The notes under the pieces: model-generated
Told to the model about the DNA's origin: nothing
The model's database searches: none
The model's input: only the letters and a program-made list of their open reading frames with translations
Shown here: in pieces, positions 13,301 through 25,718 of the stretch
How positions within the stretch are numbered: the stretch's first letter is position 1
Layout: each line of letters opens with the position of its first letter
Translations under genes and position numbers: made by a program
Assembly: GCF_022581195.2 (NCBI RefSeq)
Contig: NC_061467.1
Span: 6,448,001 to 6,512,000 of the forward strand
Direction: 5' to 3'
Source: Helicoverpa zea
Lineage: Eukaryota; Arthropoda; Insecta; Lepidoptera; Noctuidae
DNA length: 64,000 nucleotides

Positions 13301-14535
13301 AATCTTCTCTGAAAAGGCGAGCTGTCAACAGCAAGAACAAAAGTTAACATTTCAACTATTCTGGTATCTATTGTCTTGTTTGAGGTATGAAGCGGCGGCT
13401 ACGGAACGCTACTCGTTTCGGGCCAACTTCCTTTTGGAAAAACTTCAAGAAAGCATCCCATCTCGGTTTGTGAGAAGATTGCGAAATATTTCTGTCCCCG
13501 CGGTGTCATTTGCCTAACTTTCCAGTTTGAGTAAGCTTAAAACCTCCAAGTTTTTGCGCTGAGAATGCTTTTGAAGTTTTTCTGATGCAACATTTTTATA
13601 TTTGGACAGAAATATTCTCTAACAATAAGCGCAAACAAGTTTTTTTCTTCAAACAGTCTGTTAATGCGTCGGTCGGGGAGCGGCCGGTTCACGGTCTCTT
13701 TGCCTACCTTCTTTGTCAATTATTTTTGCGGTTTGCTGTATAAAGGGACCGCTAGGTACCGACTCAGATTATTGTGAACAGAGCTGTTAATTAAAATCTC
13801 AAGTCTTTTAACAAAACAATAATTTTCTGATTAGATTGCTGGATGACTGAAATTCATTACTTTGATGTTTTTTGTGTATTCCATTATAAATATTGTACAG
13901 CAGAATAAATTAAATTTTATTTACATATTTCATACACGGGATGATGCGTTAGTAAATTGATGTGCGATGGATTCAGCCTAGTTTTTCATATAAAAGGATT
14001 TCAATATTTTGTTTGAATTTTTAAATAGGCTTACCGTTAACGTTTTTCATCAATTTCTATAAAGGTTTTTGCTCAAATTGATTACCGTAGAAGACTGAAT
14101 TATCGTCCCATTTATAAAGAAGATTTACTACACTATCGCATTATTAAAGATACATCAACAATCACAACTATTTAAGCAAAGTTTCAAACAGAAAATGTTG
14201 AAATCATGTAATTCTAACAAAGTTGACGTTTTTATTTAGGCCAAAAGAATTATTGTTGAGTAAAAAGAGTTGAGTCTCATACAGTTCACGAGTTTACGCG
14301 ATAAATAAGAGATAATGGCCCATTTCTTGGGGATATTATTATGAAAAAAATGATATGTTCTATTGTGAGGCTGTCTATTGGGAATGCTTTTTGTTATTGA
14401 TGTTGTGAATGTTATTAGAAGAATGATTTAAATGACATTGGAGTGTAAAATGTAATAACATGATTTTTTACCATACGTTTTTGTTTTTGTTTTAAATACC
14501 TTTTTTGTTTATATTATAATTAAAAATATCTTAAT
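10340..14535. other. AT-rich DNA, no gene recognised
   Basis: Open frames are all below 80 codons and overlap on opposite strands, as expected from chance. The interval 12650-12895 and the one around 13380-13520 are clearly richer in GC than the surroundings. They are possible conserved regulatory DNA or non-coding exons, but I see no splice or promoter structure that settles it. Confidence 0.35.
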
Positions 14536-14706
14536 CTATACTTACTAATATTATAAAGTAACCTTTGGAACCGCTGCCTGGTTGGATTTCCAAAATTCTT
14601 TCACTGATAGATAGCTACAATGTTCCTGAGTGCCATAACTATATTTTATCCAGTACGGGCAGTAGTTACCACGGAACACGGGTGAGACCGCAGGAGTAGG
14701 GCTAGT
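14536..14706 (+). mobile_element. Helitron-like non-autonomous element
   Basis: It begins ACTTACTAATATTATAAAG and contains AAAATTCTTTCACTGATAG and GGCAGTAGTTACCACGGAAC. It ends GTGAGACCGCAGGAGTAGGG followed by CTAGTT. Layout and end are shared with the copy at 4018-4262; the CTAGT terminus is Helitron-like. Confidence 0.7.
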
Positions 14707-15335
14707 TGCTTAAATTTTTTTTTTGAGTATAATACCACTAGTCTACAAAATTTTCCTTTTTTAGCGTTTTTAGGCATTTTTAGATTGGTTTACTCCAAAA
14801 CTAGAACTACTAGAGCAGTCCTGTGTGCTAGACTTCGATTCTGTGATAGATAATCTGCAAAAATTTATATGTTTCACCTTGGAAACGAAAATGCTGTTGA
14901 CTAGTGTAATCATTGAGTTGAATGACAGTTAAAATGGTACATGTATTATACTGTCACGTGTTATGCATGATAAGTTCTTAACCTCAAAATAAATGAAAAT
15001 GATTTGAAAATCCTAAGTGGACAAAACTTCTGTCTAAAATCACCCGGCTTACTGTAAAGGACTATTTGTTAATTTCGTTTAAGCCTTTTGCACTTTGCTT
15101 GACAAAGTTTTAGTTTATAATTAAATGCCTACTCCCTAGTGTCCCTTCTGTTTCATTTAATTAGTTTATTTTGCTAATTTCATTGTTAAGTAGATACTCA
15201 TTTTACGTTCTATTTTACGACAGGTTTAGTAGATTAATTAGTCAAAGTTGTCTCTGGTATCTATACAGATTTAAATAAGGTGAAATTTATTTGTCACATA
15301 TTCTTTGTAGCTTAACAACGAAACTTAAAAAAGAT

Positions 15336-15420
15336 GCACCGATTGTAGGTACTTGCCTGACCTGGAAGCAAACCCACGCAAACTTGAAACGTTGGTGCTT
15401 TACCAACTAAGCTACCAGAG
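15336..15420 (-). mobile_element. SINE head fragment (tRNA-like)
   Basis: On the minus strand the sequence reads CTGGTAGCTTAGTTGGTAAA, then CACCAACG and GGGTTTGCTTCCAGGTCAGG, then CAAGTACC. This is the same tRNA-derived head and linker as the full-length SINEs in the window. The body is missing, and the B box has decayed (GGTTTGCTTCC in place of GGTTCGATTCC). Confidence 0.55.
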
Positions 15421-15825
15421 TTTCTATATGGTCATCCCTATTGTTAAAAATTTTCAAAGCGCTTTTTCCAAAAGCAAGTACCAACTTTTAAAAGACACTT
15501 ACTCAGGTAGGTACCAAATTATACCACTTCAAATTAATTGGGAGTCGTTGAACTGTACAGATACGTGACGTATCGCTCACGTCACATAATGATGTCGCTA
15601 TACTTACTTATAAGTAGGTAGGGGTAAGGTTTTTTGAGGTACTCCTTTTTCGTTGTTTTTATTTGCATAGCTTTGGTAGATCCTCAAAGTTTTAAGACGT
15701 GTTGTTTTGAATTAGAATGGATATGTACTTTATTAAAAATTCACGCAAAAAACAACTTCATGACTTTAACAAAACTTGGCAGCAGCTTACACATTAGAAT
15801 GACATACAATTAAGCTATTTTTTAT

Positions 15826-15875
15826 CAGGGACCGGGATGTAGTTTCCTCAGAAAGCGAGTGAAACCGCTGGCAGA
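15826..15875 (+). mobile_element. 3' fragment of a Helitron-like element
   Basis: ACCGGGATGTAGTTTCCTCA followed by AAAGCGAGTGAAACCGCTGG matches the 3' portion of the elements at 4.0 and 14.5 kb. The 5' part is absent. Confidence 0.45.
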
Positions 15876-16825
15876 AAGACTTAGGTAATTGTTTCAGAGA
15901 CTTAGGTAATTTTTTCACTAACGGAACATAATATAAGTAAAATGTCCAACATCAGACACCCAAATAAAAATATCCTAGAAGAATAATTTTAAATGCGCTG
16001 ACATTTCATAAAAGTAGACGCGTAAACTCAAACTAGACAAAACGAGTGTTCCCAATTCTAATTAGACGTTATAATTCGTACATTTCAAACAAGTACCTCG
16101 AATCGGAGCCATCCAATCAGCATACAGAACGTAAATCCTCATATCATTCGGTTTGGCGTGATGAAACAGTGCCATGAAGTGCTTCAAGCGATTGTTACTA
16201 ATTAAGTGCAAACAGCGAGAGAAGAGCGCGTATTTGCAAAATATATTTTCGCCGTTTTTTGTTCGCGCGGACTGATTTTTGTACGGCCGACGTGTGCTGC
16301 AACCGGGATTGATTTCTTGGCTGTGTTGGAGATAGTTTTGTTATTATTATTATTTTGGATTGTTTAATATGTGTAGGTATTACATTTTTGAAGTTACTGG
16401 TTTATATCTACCTAAGGGAAAGTTAGTGGGTCCATTACCCATAATAAACACCTGACTACCCAATTGGTCTATGGGTAACAAGTGCATGCACAGAAGTTAG
16501 CCACAGAAGTTGGTCTTGGGTTCATTTTGCGTGACAAGATGAAATCACTATATGGATCTTAGGAAACACACACATAGACTTAATATAGTCGCCAAAATTC
16601 AAACCTACCTTTTTTCGTACCTTAAAGCTTGGAACCCGTTTCTAAACTGAAAATTACATTGTAAAAATGTATTTACTCAAGCAAGAAGTTTAACCACTCT
16701 CAGGCTTTTAAATGGAACTTTGCGTACAGCAATTAAAAACTTAGGAACTGGATTTCACAGAAATACCTACAGAGTAATATCCATATAGAGTAAGCAGATA
16801 TCCATATACATATTATACATGTCTG

Positions 16826-17189
16826 CAGTTAGCGTTGGTCTAGCTGTCGCAAGTGCGGCTGCTGAGCGCGAGGTCTCAGGTTCGATTCCCGAGTCGGGCC
16901 GAAATTGCTTTGTGGGTTTTAGAAGACTTTCACAAAGCAGCCCGGAGCCTGGAAGTTGGTGATTGATACACCCGTGCATCGGAGAGCACGTAAATGTCGG
17001 TCCTGCGCCTGATCTCTTTCCGGTCGTGTCGGATTGCCGTCCCATCGGGCTATGAGAGTGAAGGAATAGGGAGTGTACTTGTGTCTGCGCAAATGCTCGT
17101 GCACTATAATATGTCCCGCGCAGTTGGCTAATCTCCTTAAATGAGTACAGCCGCCGTAGCCGATAATCGGCTGGGAGGACATCATCATC
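16826..17189 (+). mobile_element. Full-length tRNA-derived SINE with TCA-repeat tail and target duplication
   Basis: The head contains TGGTCTAGCTGTCGCAAGTG (A-box region) and CAGGTTCGATTCCCGAGTC (B box). A ~270-bp body follows, ending in GGGAGGACATCATCATC. The 11-base direct repeat ATACATGTCTG flanks the element at 16815-16825 and 17190-17200. A polymerase III head, a short repeat tail and a target duplication together define a SINE. The 142- and 90-codon minus-strand open frames across it come from this GC-richer body and are not genes. This family differs from the SINEs at 6, 37, 52, 57 and 62.5 kb. Confidence 0.9.
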
Positions 17190-17200
17190 ATACATGTCTG

Positions 17201-18253
17201 ATTTTACTGAGTTCTCCTGTGAAAACTAAACCCTCTTTTGATGTTAGTCACAATTTATTTAATTAATTAAAAAAAATCAATGTATCATTACCTACACGAA
17301 ATCATTGGTTAATTACAAATCATGCGCTTGTTTGTTATTCAGAATACATTCCGATTTGAAAATGAATACATAAAATTCCCGGTTTGTTATTAAATAGTTT
17401 TCAGAGCCAATTAGTGGTTATTAGTTAGTTATGTCGGAAATGAAACCATTTTGTTTTTTTTTTTTTTATATTGTTGTGTCAACCAATTTACCTAATTTAA
17501 TATATAAAGTACCTGCTACTCATCATATTATAATATTGACTTACAAACATGCCTTCCTCGAGGGTGTTCTGCCCGAATAGATAATATAAGGTAGACTCAT
17601 CTATAACAGTTTTAACGAAAGTTACATTATGCCAAAGTTCAAATTCAAATCAATTGTTATTCACAATATTCGCACTAAAATAATAACCAAATTGCATTGA
17701 AAGAACCTCAATAGCTTTGCTTCCGTTTACCATGCATTATTGGTTTCACATGAACATCGAATCACATATCCTAGATTTTAATTAGCGCAAAATTCATTGA
17801 ACAGTATAGATTTTACCAACAGCTTTCCAACGTTGTGCTGAATATGTTGTAGGAATGTGTTTCAATGTAATGAAAACTGCCGGCTCTCATTTGTTTTCAC
17901 TCACACGTGTAAACCTCTCATACAACTTCCGTGTTCTGTATTATGTACGATTTGAGCATGTGTGCGTGACATACTTTGTGTCAAATATTTGTTAACGACA
18001 ATAGTAATGAAACTGTATACAGTCGGAAAGTTAGAACCAATATTGCCAGTACTTTGTGTTTAACGACTGACTCTTTCTGTTGTTGAAGAATTTCGAATTC
18101 TGTGTCACCTGAAATGGGATTTAATTTCAATTTGTATCTTTAATTTTAAATTCGTGCTTTTTGTTCTAGACAATATGAGATAGGTATATTTCGCAGACAA
18201 GAAGTTACTACGCAACCTAAAGCACCATAGCTTTGAGCGTCCAGACACCTCCC
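17201..18253. other. AT-rich DNA, no gene recognised
   Basis: A poly-T run lies at about 17452-17468. No open frame, terminal repeat or RNA gene can be supported. Confidence 0.35.
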
Positions 18254-18395
18254 GTCTTACCACAAAAACTTTTTAACGTCAGTTTAAGACTTGTCTAAAA
18301 AAATGTCAAATTATGACGTTGACATAAGGTTCATTTTGGAGCCACATTTTTTTTAGACAAGTGTAAAACAGTTGTTGAAGTTTTTGTAGTAAGGC
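18254..18395. mobile_element. MITE-like imperfect inverted repeat
   Basis: The left arm (18254-18306) reads GTCTTACCACAAAAACTTTT, then AACGTCAGTT, then GACTTGTCTAAAAAAATGT. The right arm (18344-18395) is its imperfect reverse complement, with shared blocks CTTAC(C/T)ACAAAAACTT and CTTGTCTAAAAAAA. The spacer is about 37 bp. I see no clear target duplication, so the outer limits are approximate. Confidence 0.65.
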
Positions 18396-18399
18396 CACT

Positions 18400-19696
18400 C
18401 GTGTTTTATAAAATTTAATTATGTATATAAATATAAAACTTTCACCTTAAAAATATATCAGGGAGCTTGTGGCCACGGAAATATGAAGTAATTTTTCACC
18501 TTGAACAAGATAAACGATTAAGGCTCCGCAGCTAGAAACTTTGCGAGCCATGTTGATTCCTCATCTGAAAGTAACTTACTCGACATTTTGCGTCTAAATC
18601 TTTAGCCTTAGTAAATGTTTTTTCGTACACTGACTCCTAAATTAGTCTAGAATGTTCGCTCTAGATTTCTGAGTAATACGAGTCCAGTTTTTCTACACAG
18701 TTGGGTACTTACGTAATTACGCTTTGTTAGATAAGTGGTAGTAATTGTCTGTTTCATCAGATTACGCACTAAAAGTAAAATTACCGTGTCTTTTGAAGTT
18801 AATGTTAACGCTTCTGAAATTGGTGACAACAGCACGTGTCTAAAGGTCGATGAACTTTATCAATCCATCTATCTTCATAATTTGAAAAGACAAGGTGTTC
18901 TTTTTTCAAAATGTAGGGAGCAGATGGTGTGCATAGGTATGGGTAGATTGGGAACAGCGAGGTTGCATGACATCCCTTAAGAAATACACATATTGCATTT
19001 TCGACATAGTTCTTTTGTACTGGATTTGAAACGTTTATAAAAATACTTTCCTACTTTTAGTTGATTTTAATATTTATGTTTTCATGTAACAAATCGTTTC
19101 GGAGCCAATGCGAACAATAAAAGAAACGTATAGAAAATAATCAAGTTTCCCTCTTTACAATTTTAGTACATATAGACTTAACTTATTATGATTACAAAAT
19201 AGCCGTAATACAAGATTATCATCGCATTCTATCTATTATAATTCTCGTCAACAAACATTTTCATAATATTAATTCATCACACTTACACACACAACAATAT
19301 TTCTCCTCAAAAATATTCTAACAAGGCTCCTTTATTCAAACTCTGTGAAATATAAAAATAAATTTGCCAAAGCAACACGCACTATCTCGTTGTTCTCAAG
19401 ACAATGATTTATTCACAAAATGTATGCAAACGAACGTTTCAGACGCCGTTCTAATGTTCAATTGGCTTTGAACCTTGATGAAGTAAATATAGCGAGCATT
19501 GATTGGTTAGTTGTTAGTAGTTGCCGATTGATTTTCGCGTTGGTAATAAAGAACGAATCTTTTTTTGTGGATAGGGTGTGGTTTTAAAAGAGTACATCGA
19601 CGTTCATGATTTGTATGTTATTGTTTTTATTTTCACAAATAAAGCAGCACTAGTCGTATTTTTTACATACACAGGTTGAATGTATTGGTGCCTTAT
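18400..19696. other. AT-rich DNA, no gene recognised
   Basis: Two overlapping short frames on opposite strands near 18.65-18.98 kb have no supporting motif or splice context. Nothing else stands out. Confidence 0.35.
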
Positions 19697-19960
19697 CCAT
19701 ATCCATACATATAATAAATCTGTAGAAAAGTAATTTTTGTACATTGAAGAAATTGACAAAAAAAATAGCCTGCATGTTAAAGGATAACTAACAGAACCCA
19801 TTTCCATAATTTTTGTCATTTTTGTCTGTTTGTCTGTTTATCTGTTTGTTTGTTCGCGATTCACGTAAAATCTACGAATTAAATGCAGACAATGCTTATA
19901 TACAAAAATTCTACGTAACTTGGGGTATTACTTAGTTTTTGTTTCATCGAAATCGATTCA
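19697..19960 (+). mobile_element. Helitron-like element, 5' portion
   Basis: ATCCATACATATAATAAATC, then TGTAGAAAAG, with GTACATTGAAGAAATTGAC shortly after, matches the outer end of the minus-strand composite at 54096 read in reverse complement. A TCTGTTTGTCTG-type tract follows. The 3' CTAGT end was not found, so this copy is truncated or decayed. Confidence 0.45.
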
Positions 19961-21599
19961 CTCTATCAAAAGATATGATTAATTTTGTGAATTCAAGATG
20001 TAAAATATTACGACACGCAATCTATTTGTCAAAACTGTACATTTGAATGTTGTACTTATATTAGTTGATCGGCCTATTATTAATCTTTACACAGAAAATC
20101 ACACCTTTATAAGTATCTTTCTTTGGAAGAAAAAAAAAAAAATGAAAATTTTGTTTAGTCAAGGTTAAAGTAGCTCCATCTGTGGTAAATAAAATACATC
20201 AAATTTGTCAAAGGAGCGAGGTGGTAAATGACAATATTACCATACATTCTTTATAACGGATTATTATTTCAACAGATGGAGTTGTGTATTTTCCGTAATT
20301 CACCATATTTTAACACGTAGTGTAATTTTTCGATAGACATTTCAATAGTGTTTGTCAGTTTGCCGTGCCACATCAAAATCCAACTATAATTATTACCTTC
20401 ATGAAAGGAAAATTAATAGTTCTCAGCCAAATTTAAAACGGTGCCATCTAAATTATTTTTTGAACATTATGTCAAAAATGATGACTTTAGTGGAACGAGT
20501 AATTATCATTTAAAGTTACAGATGGAGTTCATATCAGGATTTTTTCATAAACATAGTTTAGCTTATCTTCCACTAATGTGGTGGCCTTAAAACAAATTAC
20601 TTTGAGTGAGTAGTATTAAGTAGACCTTAATTATTTTTTCTGATGCAAAATATGTAAACTTAATCCTAGAAGAAATGAGGATCTATCTCTCGCAAGCGCT
20701 GCTAAGCGTGAGGTAGGCAATGTAGGATTCTGTAGCTTTAAAAACAAGCCCAGATACAAAGTGCAGATAAGAAATGGGAGCTCTCTCTATTTAATACCAT
20801 ACAGACGTAAAATGCTTTATGCGTCTGAAAACGTACAAATTACGCGCCGCATACCAGAGACATGCTTACTTTCAACTTCTGATCGCAAATACACTGTTCA
20901 CGATTACGAACAGTCTCAGTAAGACCCGAGCCAAGTCTAAAAAAACACCTTTTATATAAAACTACGTTTGATGTCATTTAATCACAAAGACAGAATTGTT
21001 CTCTGTTGCAAATCCTATCCACCTATATCCTATCCTAATCCAGAATGCATTTCAGGTGTGCATTGCACAAAAACCAATGGTATCCTATTCGAGTAGTCAA
21101 AAGAGTTGACCTGCCAACGTCAGCTTCTGCGCTAAGCAAGTGTTCTTAATAGTACCATCAGAATTACATTCATCGTTGAATGAGGTGAATAAATTTTCAG
21201 AAACCACAATAACAGTAGGAGCCAAAGCGTATGATCGCTTCATAGAGCTCTGATTGGCCCCAGGTGACCAAGTCAGGTCTGATTTGTTTGTTCATCAGAT
21301 CTTTGACAGTGTTTCGGTGGATACTTACTGTCGTCCTGTTTACGTGTGACACAAAATATGGTATATAAACGTCCTCCGCAATAGCGAAATTTTCCCGATG
21401 TGCGGTAGTGACGCACAGTATACAACACTTATGTTTCTTTTGATTTGCTGGCTCCACCAAGAAATGACAAATTGCGAGCGAACATTCTGAAAATCTTGGC
21501 AAAACTGCAGGTTTCAAGTACGAACACATGAAGTGGACTCTCACAGATACGTACATTTTGCCTATTCGTGAACTAATGCAAACATTTCGGTGGAGTCCC
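19961..21599. other. AT-rich DNA, no gene confirmed
   Basis: Small copies of the motif CAGATGGAG occur in both orientations between 20.17 and 20.53 kb, which may be remains of an old inverted repeat. A 139-codon minus-strand frame (21197-21616) extends into the neighbouring MITE and has no recognisable domain, so I do not call it a gene. Confidence 0.3.
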
Positions 21600-21948
21600 G
21601 GCTTAGGCCACCACATTAGGCGTGCGCGATCCTCGGGCGTGTGAGTAGCGCGGGAGCCTCGCGTGCGTCGCGACCGCGTTGCGTGAGCGTCGCGTTTTGC
21701 TGCCCTGCGGCATTTGCAGCGCGCTCGCGGCGCGCACGCGCCGCTCTCCTTGACGTTTAACTGCTAAGTCGTTTAGCGGGCGGCGGGGATAGCGGGCGAA
21801 GGGGTAAGAACGCAACAACCGCGAGCGCGTCGCTTGCACTCTTCACACATGCCGCAGGGCAGCAAAACGCGACGTTCACGCAGCGCGCTCGCGACGCCCG
21901 CGCTACTCACACGCCCGAGGATCGCGCACGCCTAATGTGGGGTCAGCC
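21600..21948. mobile_element. GC-rich MITE with ~100-bp inverted arms
   Basis: The left arm from about 21611 reads CCACATTAGGCGTGCGCGAT, then CCTCGGGCGTGTGAGTAGCG. It is mirrored at the right end, which finishes ...CGCGCACGCCTAATGTGG at 21940. The inner parts also pair, e.g. GTTTTGCTGCCCTGCGGCAT against ATGCCGCAGGGCAGCAAAAC. The centre is also GC-rich in its outer parts, in contrast to the AT-rich flanks. Left and right outer edges diverge (GGCTTAGGCCACC versus GGCTGACC), so the exact terminus is uncertain. The open frame on the minus strand is a by-product. Confidence 0.85.
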
Positions 21949-22015
21949 TTACCATAGTGAGTAAGTGAAACTATCCTACCCTATGCGCCTGCTGATGATA
22001 ATGACTCATTTTATC

Positions 22016-22230
22016 ATCCATCCAGCTATTCCCCAACTATGTTGGTGTTGGCTTCCAGTCACCGAATCTGTTTGAGTACCAATATTTTGCTTGGAGCGAC
22101 TACCTATCTACCTATCTTCAATCCAGTCAACTACACAAGACCATGGTAGAGATCCATGGTAAGACTGACAGACTTTCTGGCTTCTGATTAGTCGCAGCAG
22201 CTGCAGAAAATGTACAAATGACAGCTTTGT
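22016..22230 (-). mobile_element. Decayed SINE body, tail type B
   Basis: CCCCAACTATGTTGGTGTTG, then GCTTCCAGTC, then GAGTACCA, GGAGCGACTACC and TCTGGCTTCTGATTAG follow in the same order as in the well-preserved minus-strand SINE at 36982-37382. The head is not recognisable. Confidence 0.6.
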
Positions 22231-22464
22231 CAGACTCAAAGCATGTAGACATAGATTATAGCTGTTTCCTGTGAAAATTACTTACGCACCATACGTAATA
22301 ATTTTCCAAATTGGCTGAACAACGTCACAAACATTACTTCTTTTGTTCAGATAAATGGTCACATCCACAACACAACCTTGATCAATGAATCTATGCGACT
22401 GCTAAGTGCTAAACCTAATTATACTGTCACGTGAAAGAATGCACCTACGGGATAAGTAGTATTT

Positions 22465-22513
22465 TGACGATTCTATATTGCCCACGCAGACGAAGTTGCG
22501 GGCAACAGCTAGT
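22465..22513 (+). mobile_element. Helitron-like 3' end
   Basis: GACGAAGTTGCGGGCAACAG followed by CTAGT matches the 3' terminus of the Lep1-type copy at 5197-5482 (GAAGTTGCGGGCAAAAG then CTAGT). The upstream part could not be matched. Confidence 0.6.
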
Positions 22514-22521
22514 ACATTACT

Positions 22522-22705
22522 AAATATTCTGCAGTATTTTGGATAACGTAAAGCCGACCTTAGTAGCAAAAAGGCTACTTACTGATAAAAATAATGGGTC
22601 TTTGTGCTTTATACATAATGAAATATTCTGCAGTATTTTGTATAACGTAAAGTTGACCTAGTAGCAAAAAGGCTTATAGATAAAAATATAGGTACTAAAT
22701 ACATA
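22522..22705 (+). repeat. Two-copy tandem duplication, 99-bp period
   Basis: AAATATTCTGCAGTATTTTG starts at 22522 and again at 22621. The copies stay similar through ATAACGTAAAG, TAGTAGCAAAAAGGC and GATAAAAATA. The second copy is shorter at its end. Confidence 0.75.
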
Positions 22706-25673
22706 AGTAAACATACATATTTATAAAGAGCCTATTACTTATTAATACTAAAGATATCCTTATAAAAATAAAACAAGAAGTAAACTTCAACTTCTACCAA
22801 GTAGGTACATTATGACTGTACTTATTATTAACTCGTACTTCAAATCTGACTTATTAAAATCCTGTCAATTCGTCGTAAACTACAAAGTTTCCTCAAACTA
22901 CACAGTGTACATGCATTACCATTCGTATATCCTTAAGTATTCCGTGTAATATCTCCGACTGAATAACGAAGTAGCTAATCAATGCTTGAGTACTCAACTG
23001 TAAGCGTTTGCGTATTTGAATCGCTTACAAGGGGAACTGATATTCGTATTAGTGGTATTAGCTACATTTGATGGCGTGGCAGTGATTCGAGAATTCGCGA
23101 TGAGCTTTACCCCATTATATGCTATTTGCAGGAATTATTATGCCTAATGTCATGTTAATTTATGTGTTTGGTAACAGATGTGTTTTGCTATGAAACAAAA
23201 TTGACGTAGCATCAATATTTTTGAAATATTTGAAATTTTCTTCATAGCATCCCCTTTCTCGCATACCTACAAGTCGATCAACCTTTTCCGACAGCAAAAT
23301 TTGACGAAAAAAAAAATGAAAATTCCTATTCTTTCAAGACAAACGCCGCGTCCCGACCGCATATCTGTCCAGTGGAGAAATGTGAAAAATAAAGAATTTC
23401 AGTAATGCACGCTAGCGCCGCGGCGGCGCGCTGCGGAAACATCAGGGAGGATGTGTCCCAGCTATCTTGTCACACAAGCACTCCTTTACTCCTGCACTTC
23501 TTATTTATGAGCCCAACAAGATACTAGAATAAATAACCCAATTCTAGGCATATTAAAATAGGTATATATCTTATTTTAGTTAGTTATCTATGTGTTTGAA
23601 GTCCTCAATAACATTTGAAATCAACAATCGAAGTAAGTGCCAAGGTCAACGTGCCTTAAAAAATATTATTTTTATAAAGAAAATAAAATAGATAAAACAT
23701 ATTTGCTAAAATAACCATTATTAAAACAGTTGGAATAGAAAATCAAATAAAGAATATCAGATAAAATAAATGACTTATAAAAGTTTCAGTTACATTTAGT
23801 TACTGAACAGATCGTTAGCTTTAAGTAAATTAAAAGCTTTGTAATAATTCACTTTTTTCCTCTTCAATACCTATAGTATTAAAATCTAATAAAAAGAGAT
23901 TTATGACGACCCGATTCAAAGAGACCCAAAGGTTTCATTTCCGTCCATTTAAATGAAGTGAATATTTATCTAACGGATAAATTATTTAAAGTTCTTGAAA
24001 AGAATTTGCTGGAGCTCAGATTTCGGGATTATTCGACTCAATTTTGGTTACTTACATTTTTAAAGGCAACGTAAGTAGGTACTTATTTAGACTTAACACA
24101 CTCATGTGAAATGAGTGCCTACATTGTTTTATAGGTAAATGTTTACCATCAATATAACCTTCTCATCATCATACCATTAATTATTAATGAATAGTTAGTA
24201 TACACACACTACACTTAAGTGACCACTAAAAACGTCACTTATACAACCAAAAAAGCCTGTGTTTTGGCACCGATTATTACAAATGAGTAAATTTTGAATT
24301 ATCTCGCCTTTGTTAATTAAATTTATATCAAATTAATTTATTTCTAATTTAACGAAAATGACGTCGTATAATTGAAACAGTACATAAATAAATTGTGGGT
24401 AGCTAAAGCTGGGCTAAAGGTTATGTTGTTCGTGGAATTACGTTACGGTAGGCCGTCTTATGGAGGCTTTAACGAATTACCTACTCGGTCATGCTATAGG
24501 TATCTTAATACTACGTATGCGGAAAATCGGATTTACGGGCTTATATTAATTGATTCTCGTTCATTCTCGGAGCCCATCTTGATCTAATTTTTTTGTATTT
24601 TTCTTTAATCCTGTAGTTGATTAAGTATCGAAGATGGTAAATAGTTTACAGTCCACTATAAAGCACTCCAAATTCTTGTTTTTATGAAAACGGTTTAAAA
24701 TTCATTAATTTCTTTATTTCCTTAGTTCCTTTATTTCTTAAAACTAAACCAAACAAGTTAACACTGTGACTTAAGGTAAACAAAAAGCTGATGAATGATC
24801 TCAACTCCTCAAAATATTACAGAAATACATCTTCAAATTATGTGCAACGAAAAATAAGGTAACATTAATTGTAGGCAAAGCTGTTAGGGCTGGCACTGTT
24901 CACATTATGTTATTGTAGGGCGACTTACAGCGGCTTTAATGGATTACCTCTTGGTTGAGGCTGTCAGACTCAACCCTCCCGGGAGCGGCTGGCACGAGGG
25001 CGTACAATGCACGTCAAAAATATATTCAGAACAGAATATTGAGTGGCTTCGGGTCATATTGACGTTGTTGATATAGTTACGCTATAAATGTTTGCGATAT
25101 TGTTATTCATAATGCTGCCTGCACCTTTGTTTTGTTTCCAATCGGCTTTGTTTCAGTTGCAATTTCAATATTTTGAAGTCTTGGCTTTGTGTGTACGATC
25201 TTAGATGGGGGCTGTAAATGTGCTTAGATATTATTAAGTGCGTATTGTAATGCATGATTTGATATTCCATTGATAAACATGTAGCATTCAAAGATCGTGC
25301 AGTAATTGTTACGTCCATATAAAATAGTAAAAAGGTCAATACCCTTACACAGGCAATGTGCATGTTTACAAACTGTACAGCCAACGGCAATAAAATCATA
25401 CATCCCAAATTATTTATTTTTATATCAAATACACAGCTGGTCGTTGCGCAGTCAGATATTCTGGTATCGAGCGGATTCACGCTCAATGCTCAGGGGAATA
25501 AGAAGTGATCTACTTAATGTTCGCGCTGATTTCCACCTAATTGAATTACGATGACGTTTGGGCACTTTGACGTGAGTAATTGAGATTGAATCTAATATTC
25601 TTTATTTGCTTGAAGAAGAGAGAGTAAGAGAAACTTAATCTACGACATAAGATGGACCGGACAGTTATTAGTT
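22706..25673. other. AT-rich DNA, no gene recognised
   Basis: A short GC-rich segment around 23340-23470 (GCTAGCGCCGCGGCGGCGCG near its middle) stands out from the background and could be regulatory. A 127-codon minus-strand frame at 25103-25486 has no recognisable features. Confidence 0.35.
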
Positions 25674-25718
25674 AGGCAGAAGCATATATGGAACCGACTT
25701 CCATATATGCTTCTGCCT
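25674..25718. repeat. Perfect hairpin (20-bp stem, 5-nt loop)
   Basis: AGGCAGAAGCATATATGGAA at 25674-25693 is exactly reverse-complemented at 25699-25718 around the loop CCGAC. The stem is too short and too perfect for a typical animal microRNA precursor. It could be a palindrome remnant of a mobile element. Just downstream, GGATGTCAGATAGGCAGTTG resembles part of the type-B SINE tail. Confidence 0.7.

Noticed and set aside
15336..15420. A tRNA gene on the minus strand
   Set aside because: The A- and B-box-like sequences belong to the SINE head found elsewhere in the window. The B box is decayed and no acceptor-stem pairing is evident.
16767..17195. 142- and 90-codon minus-strand open frames
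   Set aside because: They lie on a SINE bounded by target duplications and have no recognisable protein features.
21197..21839. 139- and 78-codon minus-strand open frames
   Set aside because: One is largely inside the GC-rich MITE. The other runs into it and shows no domain, signal peptide or splice structure.
25103..25486. 127-codon minus-strand open frame
   Set aside because: No motif, biased composition or exon signals; another frame overlaps on the opposite strand. Length is compatible with chance.
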